Origin: Pseudomonadota bacterium
GTDB taxonomy: Bacteria > Pseudomonadota > Alphaproteobacteria > Rhizobiales > Rhizobiaceae
Direction of reading: 5' to 3'
Assembly: GCA_023390055.1 (NCBI GenBank)
Contig: JAEWDP010000075.1
Coordinates: 36,592-100,591, forward strand
Length of the DNA stretch: 64,000 nucleotides
Shown here: in pieces, positions 57,581-64,000 of the stretch
How the letters are laid out: each line of letters opens with the position of its first letter
Position numbering within the stretch: the first letter of the stretch is position 1
Notes under the pieces: model-generated
The model's database searches: none
Told to the model about the DNA's origin: nothing
The model's input: the letters and a program-made list of their open reading frames with translations, nothing else
Made by a program: the position numbers and the translations under genes

Positions 57581-59587
57581 GTGCCTTCATCGTATCTTCT
57601 CGGTATTGACACCGGCGGAACCTATACTGATGCCGTGCTATTTTGCACATCGAAAGGCATAGCCTCCAAGGCGAAATCGCTTACAACGCGTCACAACCTG
57701 GCAGAAGGTATTGCGGGTGCCGTTGATGGTGTCCTTGCAGCAGGCAATGTGGCCGCTACCGATATTGCGATGGTTTCTCTGTCGACGACCCTTGCGACAA
57801 ATGCGTTAGTGGAGGGGCTAGGGGGGCGCGCGGCTCTGATAATGATCGGATTTGCTCAGGAAGATCTTGATCGAGCGGGTCTTGGCGAGGCAATCGGAGA
57901 TGATCCTGTGATTTTCCTGCCGGGAGGACATGACGTTCACGGCAGAGAGACACCACTACAGATGACGGATCTGGAGAGTGCTGTCGGTACAGTTTCAGGC
58001 ACGGTGTCGGCTTTTGCTGTCGCCGGATATTTCGCCGTCCGCAATCCCGACCATGAATTGCGTGTACGAGACCGGTTGCGTGAACTGACGGGGCTGCCAG
58101 TTACCTGTAGCCATGAATTGTCCGCCAAGCTGGGGGGGCCACGCCGTGCCCTGACAACGCTTTTGAATGCGCGCCTCGTACCCATCATTGATCAACTCGT
58201 TGACGCCTGTGAGGAATTCCTCCAGAGCCGCGATATCGTTGCGCCCATGATGGTTGTTCGGGGCGATGGTGCCCTGATCTCGGCTGCGGAGGCTCGGTTG
58301 AGGCCGATCGAAACGATCTTGTCAGGCCCGGCGGCAAGCCTGATCGGTGCACGTTACCTCACAGGCCTTGATTGTGCCGTGGTCTCCGACATTGGCGGTA
58401 CGACAACAGATATTGCGGTGCTGGAGGGAGGGCTTCCCAAACTTGCGGAAGAGGGGGCTGTGGTTGGTGGGTACCGAACCATGGTGGAGGCCGTAGATAT
58501 GCGGACATTCGGTCTTGGCGGTGATTCGGAAGTCCATATCGACGAACGTGGGTTGAAGGCGACGGTCCGGCTTGGCCCCAGGCGACTCCTGCCGATTAGC
58601 CTTGCCGGTACGCAACATTCAGAAGCTGTCATGGCGATATTGGAGCGTCAGTTGCGATCTCCTCGTTCTGGTCGCCATGATGGTCGCATTGCCGTTGCGA
58701 CAGGCGTCACCCTCACGATGGAGCGGGGGCTTGGGACGCAGGAGCAGGATCTGCTCGACAAAATCCGGATTGCACCGCTTGCCCTCCAGGAACTGCTGGT
58801 GTCGCTCGGTGGCAAGGCTGCACTCGAACGCCTGGTATCGAGAGGTCTCGTCTATCTGTGTGGAATTACACCGTCAGATGCATTGCATGTTCTTGGTCAT
58901 CAGGAGATGTGGAACAGGGATGCTGCGCGGTATGCATTCGAGTTGGCAGCGCGGCACAAGGACGGGTCTGGCCGTGCGCTTGCCGATTCAGCAGACGAAT
59001 TGGCGCAAAAGGTAGTTGCATGTCTTACGCGTCAATCATCGGAAGCGGTGCTTGTCACCTGTCTGGAGGAGGAGAGGGAGACCGGTATCATAAATCCTGC
59101 CACGTGCACCGCAGTTGATCGCGCACTGAAACGGAGTAGCGGGATTGTCAGGTTTTCCGTTTCGCTTGATCGACCGCTGGTCGGACTCGGTGCGTCTGCG
59201 CGTCTTTATTATCCGGCGATTGCCAAAATGCTGGATATCGAACCCGTTATTCCTGTCGATGCCGACGTCGCCAACGCAATCGGTGCAGTGGTCGGTCAGG
59301 TGCGTTCGATTGCACTGGTTGTCGTGACTTCGCCAAGTGAAGGCCGCTATTCTGTCTCTGGCAGCGGTGAAAGCCTTGTTTTCACGGTAGAGCAGGATGC
59401 GTTGGCGGAGGCGCGTCAAAGGGCCAAAACTGCTGCGCTGGAACAGGCGGCGCGAGACGGAGCCGTTGACGCTGTGGTGACTTTGACAGAAGAGATCGAC
59501 AGACCTGAAGTTGAAGGTCTTACGAGGCTGTTGGAAGCCCGGATCGTTGCTACGGCGAGCGGTCGCCCTCGTACAGTTGCGCGCTGA
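57581..59587 (+). CDS. Hydantoinase/oxoprolinase family protein (HyuA-like)
   Basis: 668-aa ATP-dependent amidohydrolase-like protein of the HyuA/oxoprolinase/acetone carboxylase beta group. The N-terminal hydantoinase A/oxoprolinase N domain starts LLGIDTGGTYTDAVLF, with VSLSTTLATNALVEG. The central actin-like domain has VRGDGALISAAEA, GPAASLIGARYLTG and VVSDIGGTTTDIAVLEGG. The usual HyuB partner is absent, so hydrolysis of a hydantoin or oxoproline is not assured. GTG 57581 with AGGAG six bases upstream fits; the ORF runs back to 57473 inside the P450 gene. It lies 52 bp after that gene and could be co-transcribed. Confidence 0.88.
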   Translation: MPSSYLLGIDTGGTYTDAVLFCTSKGIASKAKSLTTRHNLAEGIAGAVDGVLAAGNVAATDIAMVSLSTTLATNALVEGLGGRAALIMIGFAQEDLDRAGLGEAIGDDPVIFLPGGHDVHGRETPLQMTDLESAVGTVSGTVSAFAVAGYFAVRNPDHELRVRDRLRELTGLPVTCSHELSAKLGGPRRALTTLLNARLVPIIDQLVDACEEFLQSRDIVAPMMVVRGDGALISAAEARLRPIETILSGPAASLIGARYLTGLDCAVVSDIGGTTTDIAVLEGGLPKLAEEGAVVGGYRTMVEAVDMRTFGLGGDSEVHIDERGLKATVRLGPRRLLPISLAGTQHSEAVMAILERQLRSPRSGRHDGRIAVATGVTLTMERGLGTQEQDLLDKIRIAPLALQELLVSLGGKAALERLVSRGLVYLCGITPSDALHVLGHQEMWNRDAARYAFELAARHKDGSGRALADSADELAQKVVACLTRQSSEAVLVTCLEEERETGIINPATCTAVDRALKRSSGIVRFSVSLDRPLVGLGASARLYYPAIAKMLDIEPVIPVDADVANAIGAVVGQVRSIALVVVTSPSEGRYSVSGSGESLVFTVEQDALAEARQRAKTAALEQAARDGAVDAVVTLTEEIDRPEVEGLTRLLEARIVATASGRPRTVAR

Positions 59588-59677
59588 TCGCAAGGTTGGT
59601 CGATTGAAGCATTGACACGGGCATGTCGGCGGGCAAATTGGCCCTTCGGTATACTGACATGCAGAGGAGATGCCTTG

Positions 59678-61843
59678 ATGGCTCGCATCGACAAGAATGG
59701 GCTCGCAATCGACGCGATGTTGTATGACTTCCTCGTAGAGGAGGCGATACCCGGCACTGGCGTGGACAACGAGCGCTTCTTCCTGCAGTTTTCGCAGATA
59801 ATTCATGATTTGGCTAAAAAGAACCGCTTGCTCTTGGCGCGACGGGATGAGTTGCAGGGAAAGTTGGATGAGTGGTATCGCCAGAACGGTGCCCCGACAG
59901 ATTTGGCTGCATATGAAGCGTTTCTGAGGAAGATCGGCTATTTGTCCCCAGAAGGCCCTGATTTTGCGATTGTCACGGCAAACGTTGATCCTGAGATCAC
60001 GGAGATTGCCGGCCCACAACTTGTCGTACCTGTCACGAATGCGCGTTACGTGCTTAACGCCGCGAATGCCCGTTGGGGTTCTCTTTATGATGCGCTCTAT
60101 GGAACGGATGCGATCCCTGAGAACGACGGAGCCGTAAAGACAAAATCATACAATCCTGTGCGCGGCGCCAGGGTGATTTCCTGGGTGCGCGATTTCCTGG
60201 ATCAGACTTTCCCGCTTGTTGGGGCCAGTTGGACAGAGGCTACCTCACTCGCTGTTGAAGCGGGGCAACTTGCAGTCGGGGTGGGAAAAGATGAGGCGAT
60301 TGGTCTACTCGACCATGGTCAGTTTGCCGGCTACCGAGGCAACACGGTCGAACCAACGGCCATCATCTTGAAGAATAATGGCCTGCACATTGATATCCTC
60401 ATAGATACAACAACGGCAACGGGTATGGACGACCGGGCCGCAATTTCCGATGTGCGTATTGAATCAGCAATTACCACCATCGTGGATTGCGAGGATTCGG
60501 TCGCAGCCGTTGACGCGCAAGACAAGGTTCTTGTCTATCGAAATTGGCTAGGGCTGATGAAGGGGGATCTTCAGGAGGAGGTGGACAAGGATGGTCGCAT
60601 CTTTACTCGCAGTCTCAATCCTGATGTCGAATTTACAAAACCGGATGGGAAGGCCGCGGAACTCAAGTCTCGGTCCCTTATGCTGGTGCGAAATGTCGGA
60701 CACTTGATGACCAATCCCGCCATACTCGATGAGGATGGGTGTGAAGTGCCGGAAGGCATCATGGATGCAATGGTGACGGCACTGATTGCGCTTCACGATA
60801 TTGGCCCCGCTGGTCGCCATCAGAATTCGCAGAGCGGTTCAATGTATATTGTGAAGCCCAAGATGCATGGTCCGGAAGAAGTAGCCTTCGCCTGCGAGAT
60901 ATTCTCCCGGGTTGAGGAAGCGCTCGGGATCCCGGCCAATACCCTCAAGATGGGAATTATGGATGAGGAGCGTCGTACGACTGTAAACCTCAAGGAATGT
61001 ATCCGTGCGGCGCGTGAACGGGTTGTCTTTATCAATACGGGGTTTCTCGACCGTACCGGTGACGAAATTCACACCTCGATGGAAGCCGGGCCAATGATTC
61101 GCAAGGGCGACATGAAGCAGGCGGCCTGGATAGCTGCTTACGAAAACTGGAATGTCGATATCGGCCTTGAATGCGGCCTTTCAGGGCGCGCCCAGATCGG
61201 TAAGGGGATGTGGGCGATGCCGGATCTGATGGCCGCTATGCTGGAGCAGAAGATCGCTCATCCAAGGGCAGGAGCAAACACTGCATGGGTACCCTCGCCG
61301 ACAGCCGCGACATTGCATGCGACGCACTACCACCTCGTCAAGGTATTGGAAATACAGTCAAAACTGAAAAGTCGACCGCGTGCGAAGCTCGCCGACATCC
61401 TGTCCGTTCCCGTTGTAGTGCGCCCCAACTGGACGGCTGAAGAAGTCCAGCAGGAACTGGACAATAATGCCCAAGGTATCCTGGGATATGTCGTAAGATG
61501 GGTCGACCAGGGCATCGGTTGCTCAAAGGTCCCTGACATCAACGATGTCGGGCTGATGGAAGATCGTGCCACGCTCCGCATCTCGGCGCAGCACATGGCC
61601 AATTGGCTGCATCATGGTGTGGTGACAGAAGCGCAGATTCTTGAGACGATGAAGCGGATGGCAGCAGTGGTTGATGGCCAGAACGCAGGTGATGCACTCT
61701 ATTGTCCGATGGCATCAGACTTCGAGGGTTCCGTTGCCTTCCAGGCAGCACTCGATCTTGTCCTCAAGGGCCGAATACAGCCAAATGGCTATACTGAGCC
61801 CGTCTTGCACCGCAGGCGCGCCGAACTCAAATCCAATGGTTGA
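59678..61843 (+). CDS. glcB: Malate synthase G
   Basis: Condenses glyoxylate with acetyl-CoA to malate, the second glyoxylate-shunt reaction. The 721-aa length and motifs are those of the monomeric G isoform: MDDRAAISDVRIESAITTIVDCEDSVAAVD, LMLVRNVGHLMTNPAI, KMGIMDEERRTTVNLKECI, ERVVFINTGFLDRTGDEIHTSM, and the terminal-domain GCSKVPDIN. ATG 59678 is preceded by AGAGGAGA; the frame to 59612 is not conserved. No aceA (isocitrate lyase) or glycolate oxidase gene is nearby. Confidence 0.96.
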   Translation: MARIDKNGLAIDAMLYDFLVEEAIPGTGVDNERFFLQFSQIIHDLAKKNRLLLARRDELQGKLDEWYRQNGAPTDLAAYEAFLRKIGYLSPEGPDFAIVTANVDPEITEIAGPQLVVPVTNARYVLNAANARWGSLYDALYGTDAIPENDGAVKTKSYNPVRGARVISWVRDFLDQTFPLVGASWTEATSLAVEAGQLAVGVGKDEAIGLLDHGQFAGYRGNTVEPTAIILKNNGLHIDILIDTTTATGMDDRAAISDVRIESAITTIVDCEDSVAAVDAQDKVLVYRNWLGLMKGDLQEEVDKDGRIFTRSLNPDVEFTKPDGKAAELKSRSLMLVRNVGHLMTNPAILDEDGCEVPEGIMDAMVTALIALHDIGPAGRHQNSQSGSMYIVKPKMHGPEEVAFACEIFSRVEEALGIPANTLKMGIMDEERRTTVNLKECIRAARERVVFINTGFLDRTGDEIHTSMEAGPMIRKGDMKQAAWIAAYENWNVDIGLECGLSGRAQIGKGMWAMPDLMAAMLEQKIAHPRAGANTAWVPSPTAATLHATHYHLVKVLEIQSKLKSRPRAKLADILSVPVVVRPNWTAEEVQQELDNNAQGILGYVVRWVDQGIGCSKVPDINDVGLMEDRATLRISAQHMANWLHHGVVTEAQILETMKRMAAVVDGQNAGDALYCPMASDFEGSVAFQAALDLVLKGRIQPNGYTEPVLHRRRAELKSNG

Positions 61844-61897
61844 TCGCAAGGGCCGGCCTGGATGGAGCCGGGCGGCCCTCGAAAATCATTGTGTGTT

Positions 61898-62560
61898 CTA
61901 TTGGATAACGACAACCTTGGCGCTTCGGCCAGGACGGACTCGGTCATAAAGATCGATGACATCCTGGTTCATCAACCGGATGCAGCCGGATGAGGCTGCT
62001 GTCCCGATGGAGGCCCAATCCGGAGTACCATGCAGGCGAAAAAGTGTATCTTGACCTTTCTCGTTGAAAAGATACATGGCGCGGGCCCCAAGAGGATTGC
62101 TGAGTCCGGGCCCCATTCCGTCCTCGACATAGCGGGCGACGGATGGCTTGCGTTCTGCCATTTCCTTGGGTGGGTGCCAGGTTGGCCAAGCCTGTTTCCA
62201 GGCAATATAGGCTTCGCCGGACCAGGAGAAGCCTTGCTTGCCAACGCCAATTCCATACCGGACAGCCTTGTTGCCCGGCATGACGTAATAAAGGAAACGT
62301 TTGCGGGTATCGACCACGATCGTCCCGGGTTTTTCCTTTGTGGAGTAATTGACAATCTGCCGGTGGAACTTCTTGTCCAGACGACTGATCGGAATCGCCG
62401 GAATAGCATAGCCGGCATCCGTCGTTTTGCCGTATGAATCCGTGAAAATGCGGCTTGTTTCGACGCGCGTGACTTCGGTAGTATCGGAAGTTGTCGTACA
62501 TCCGGTCAGAGCAAGACTTGCCAAGAGACCGACTACGATCATGGTGTTGCGATTGCGCAT
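61898..62560 (-). CDS. L,D-transpeptidase (YkuD) lipoprotein
   Basis: Cell-envelope enzyme making 3-3 peptidoglycan crosslinks or attaching proteins to it. The signal peptide ends in a lipobox LTGC with Cys21, so it is probably a lipoprotein. The YkuD domain spans about residues 80-220, with the catalytic signature HGTPDWASIGTAASSGCIRLMNQD (His, Ser-Gly-Cys, Arg). ATG 62560 leads into the signal peptide MRNRNTMIVVGLLA; the longer frame to 62605 is not signal-like. The gap to mmcB (62561-62738) is divergent promoter space. Confidence 0.9.
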   Translation of the reverse strand: MRNRNTMIVVGLLASLALTGCTTTSDTTEVTRVETSRIFTDSYGKTTDAGYAIPAIPISRLDKKFHRQIVNYSTKEKPGTIVVDTRKRFLYYVMPGNKAVRYGIGVGKQGFSWSGEAYIAWKQAWPTWHPPKEMAERKPSVARYVEDGMGPGLSNPLGARAMYLFNEKGQDTLFRLHGTPDWASIGTAASSGCIRLMNQDVIDLYDRVRPGRSAKVVVIQ

Positions 62561-62738
62561 GGAGTTCTCATGAAAAGGGATAAGGCGGTGCAGACGGATA
62601 GCCATCTTTCGCCTTGGGTTATTTTCGAATAAGATTCAATTGGCAAGCCACTGCATAAAATAGGGGCTATCCACTGGCACAATTGGAAACGACATTGTCT
62701 TTTTGCAACATTTTTGCTGTGCACCCACACCCGCGAAC

Positions 62739-63227
62739 ATGACCCTCGTAACCGTCAAAAACAGCAACCCGCTTATTGATGGACGACAATCGACGCTTGC
62801 CATGATGGTGCGCCGTGGTCTTCAAATCCTGCTCGATGACATGCGTCACGCCACCTTGCCGGAATTTGTCCTGTCAAACGGTCGACGGGCAGATTTGATG
62901 ACAGTCTCGGACAAGGGAGAAATCTGGATTATCGAAATAAAGACTTCGATCGAGGATTTCCAAGCCGATCACAAATGGCCCAGCTATAAGGCCTACTGCG
63001 ATCGGCTGTACTTTGCGACGCATAAGGATGTCCCACTTGGAATCTTTCCGCAGGAGTGCGGGTTGATACTATCGGATGGATATGGTGCACATCTGATGCG
63101 AGACGCGCCCGATCACCGAATGGCACCAGCGACCCGCAAGTCTGTGATGCTCGGCTTTTCCCGGGCTGCCGCCCAGCGCCTGATGAAGGCGGAATGGGCG
63201 ACTGGCAAGAGTTTCGATGACGTATAA
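62739..63227 (+). CDS. mmcB: MmcB-family DNA repair protein
   Basis: 162-aa protein of the alphaproteobacterial MmcB family, which in Caulobacter belongs to the mitomycin-C damage response. The nuclease-like core is visible as RRADLMTVSDKGEIWIIEIKTSIEDFQADHKW, with the D...ExK arrangement of PD-(D/E)xK enzymes, followed by CDRLYFATHKDVPLGIFP. ATG 62739 precedes MTLVTVKNSNPLIDGRQ; the frame to TTG 62703 is unlikely. No LexA box was recognised upstream. It converges on regA with a one-base gap. Confidence 0.85.
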   Translation: MTLVTVKNSNPLIDGRQSTLAMMVRRGLQILLDDMRHATLPEFVLSNGRRADLMTVSDKGEIWIIEIKTSIEDFQADHKWPSYKAYCDRLYFATHKDVPLGIFPQECGLILSDGYGAHLMRDAPDHRMAPATRKSVMLGFSRAAAQRLMKAEWATGKSFDDV

Positions 63228-63228
63228 G

Positions 63229-63804
63229 CTACTTTGGCGCCCGCTTAGCAAGGATCCGCTGTAGCGTCCTGCGGTGCATGTTGAGACGCCGAGCTGTTTC
63301 GGAAACATTTCGTTCGCACATCTCATAGACGCGCTGGATATGTTCCCATCGAACCCTGTCCGCCGACATTGGATTTTCTGGGACATCCGCCTTCTCACCT
63401 GGGCGCTGGGTCAGGGCGTGAAAAATGTCGTCGGCGTCGGCCGGTTTTGCTAGGTAATCAAGGGCACCAAGCTTTACCGCGGTTACTGCTGTTGCAATAT
63501 TGCCGTACCCTGTCAGGACGATTGTTTTTGTGTCTTCACGTTGCTGGCGGATTGCCTCGATGACGTCCAGGCCGTTGCCATCGCCGAGGCGAAGATCGAC
63601 CACAGCATATTTGGGTGGACGTAACCTCGACTTGGCGATTCCTTCGGCAACCGACTCGGCCACATCCACCGCAAATCCTCGACCTTCCATTGCACGTGCC
63701 AGTCTTCGGAGAAAAGGTCCGTCATCGTCCACGATCAGGAGCGAGGGGTCGGCTCCGATGGGGTTTTCTGCGGTATTGTCTGACGCATGTGTATTCATTT
63801 CCAT
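63229..63804 (-). CDS. actR: Global redox/acid response regulator RegA (ActR, PrrA)
   Basis: 191-aa response regulator of the RegB-RegA group controlling redox, nitrogen and acid-tolerance genes. The receiver has LLIVDDDGPFLRRLARAME, the phospho-accepting Asp70 in KYAVVDLRLGDGNGLDV, VLTGYGNIATAVTA and LDYLAKPAD. The Fis-type helix-turn-helix is NVSETARRLNMHRRTLQRIL, the RegA signature, after a proline-containing linker. ATG 63804 has GGAG at good spacing. It is followed upstream by the kinase gene, 72 bp away. Confidence 0.94.
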   Translation of the reverse strand: MEMNTHASDNTAENPIGADPSLLIVDDDGPFLRRLARAMEGRGFAVDVAESVAEGIAKSRLRPPKYAVVDLRLGDGNGLDVIEAIRQQREDTKTIVLTGYGNIATAVTAVKLGALDYLAKPADADDIFHALTQRPGEKADVPENPMSADRVRWEHIQRVYEMCERNVSETARRLNMHRRTLQRILAKRAPK

Positions 63805-63876
63805 GTCTCTTCTCCAGATGCGTCATGCCTGCGAAGTACATCCGTTTCCGTTTGCTTCCACATTGCGTAACGCCTG

Positions 63877-64000
63877 CTAGGCTTCCTCGAGCATTGCTCG
63901 GGGCCATTCGATACGAATCCGGGCGCCCATCTCGGTGCCGTCACGGTTCTCAAACCTCAATCTTGCTCCGGACCGTTCGAGCAGGGTTTTGGCTATGAAT
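63877..64000 (-). CDS. actS: Sensor kinase RegB/ActS, C-terminal fragment (gene continues outside)
   Basis: Only the last 40 codons are visible. They read FIAKTLLERSGARLRFEN and end IRIEWPRAMLEEA before TAG at 63877-63879. This is the end of a histidine-kinase ATPase domain, and the position directly upstream of regA/actR identifies it as the RegB/ActS kinase. The catalytic histidine and redox cysteine lie outside the window, so they cannot be checked. Confidence 0.82.
   Translation of the reverse strand, partial: FIAKTLLERSGARLRFENRDGTEMGARIRIEWPRAMLEEA

Noticed and set aside
62701..62738. TTG 62703 as start of mmcB
   Set aside because: Adds a cysteine-rich stretch not like the family; ATG 62739 gives the expected N-terminus.
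1..64000. CRISPR arrays, insertion sequences, tRNA or rRNA genes, prophage remnants
   Set aside because: No regularly spaced repeats, transposase motifs, structured tRNA-like segments or phage genes were seen.

Overview
This window is chromosomal core DNA around the replication origin of an alphaproteobacterium of the order Hyphomicrobiales, most likely Rhizobiaceae or a close relative. The evidence is the gene order parA-rsmG-mnmG-mnmE-rho-hemJ-hemE / origin / ppsR-maf-aroE-coaE-dnaQ, the chvI-chvG-hprK-EIIA-HPr-ahcY cluster, a DivL kinase with tyrosine in place of the phospho-histidine, an AccD that has lost most of its zinc-ribbon cysteines, DUF2852, DUF2628 and DUF1402 proteins, and the regA/actR-regB/actS pair at the right edge. 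I see no insertion sequence, prophage, CRISPR array, rRNA or tRNA.

Region 1 (1-8057): parA, rsmG, mnmG, mnmE, rho, hemJ and hemE all point left, away from a gap of about 400 bp (7660-8057). The gap has an AT-rich segment and five near-consensus DnaA boxes and is very probably oriC. Five ParB-binding parS sites (one perfect, three with one mismatch, one with two) lie at 1.3, 3.2, 9.5 and 18.2 kb (a pair), on both sides of the origin. parA at the left edge completes the segregation module; parB is presumably just outside.

Region 2 (8058-18256): ppsR, maf, aroE, coaE and dnaQ form a tightly overlapping rightward run. After the leftward secB and fxsA come timA, mltA, smr and an HTH regulator, all joined by 4-nt ATGA overlaps, then gyrB and an inverted pair of parS sites.

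Region 3 (18257-27500): an FAH-family enzyme preceded by a GntR/FadR-type operator, an intracellular PHB depolymerase, DUF2852, a YgjP-type metallopeptidase, and the trpF-trpB-trpA-accD-folC run. A strong bidirectional terminator separates this from the leftward genes.

Region 4 (27487-45019, leftward): trxA, the AddAB recombination nuclease, a MurU-like uridylyltransferase, a TsaE-AmgK fusion, divL, ahcY, then the incomplete PTS (HPr, EIIA, short HprK) and the envelope/acid-sensing pair ChvG-ChvI.

Region 5 (45348-64000): pckA with a paired CG-centred operator-like repeat, arfB, alkB, coaA, the his operon (hisB-DUF2628-hisH-hisA-hisF-hisE), hslVU, a secreted DUF1402 protein, a cytochrome P450, a hydantoinase/oxoprolinase-family protein, malate synthase G, an L,D-transpeptidase lipoprotein, mmcB, and the redox response regulator regA/actR with the 3' end of its kinase.

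Most of the window is conserved housekeeping. The parts that most merit a second look are regulatory and architectural: the origin/parS layout, start codons that compete with parS or DnaA boxes, unexplained palindromes before the FAH gene, phaZ, trpF, pckA and DUF1402, the TsaE-AmgK/MurU arrangement, and the cysteine-depleted AccD. I found no wholly new multi-gene system.
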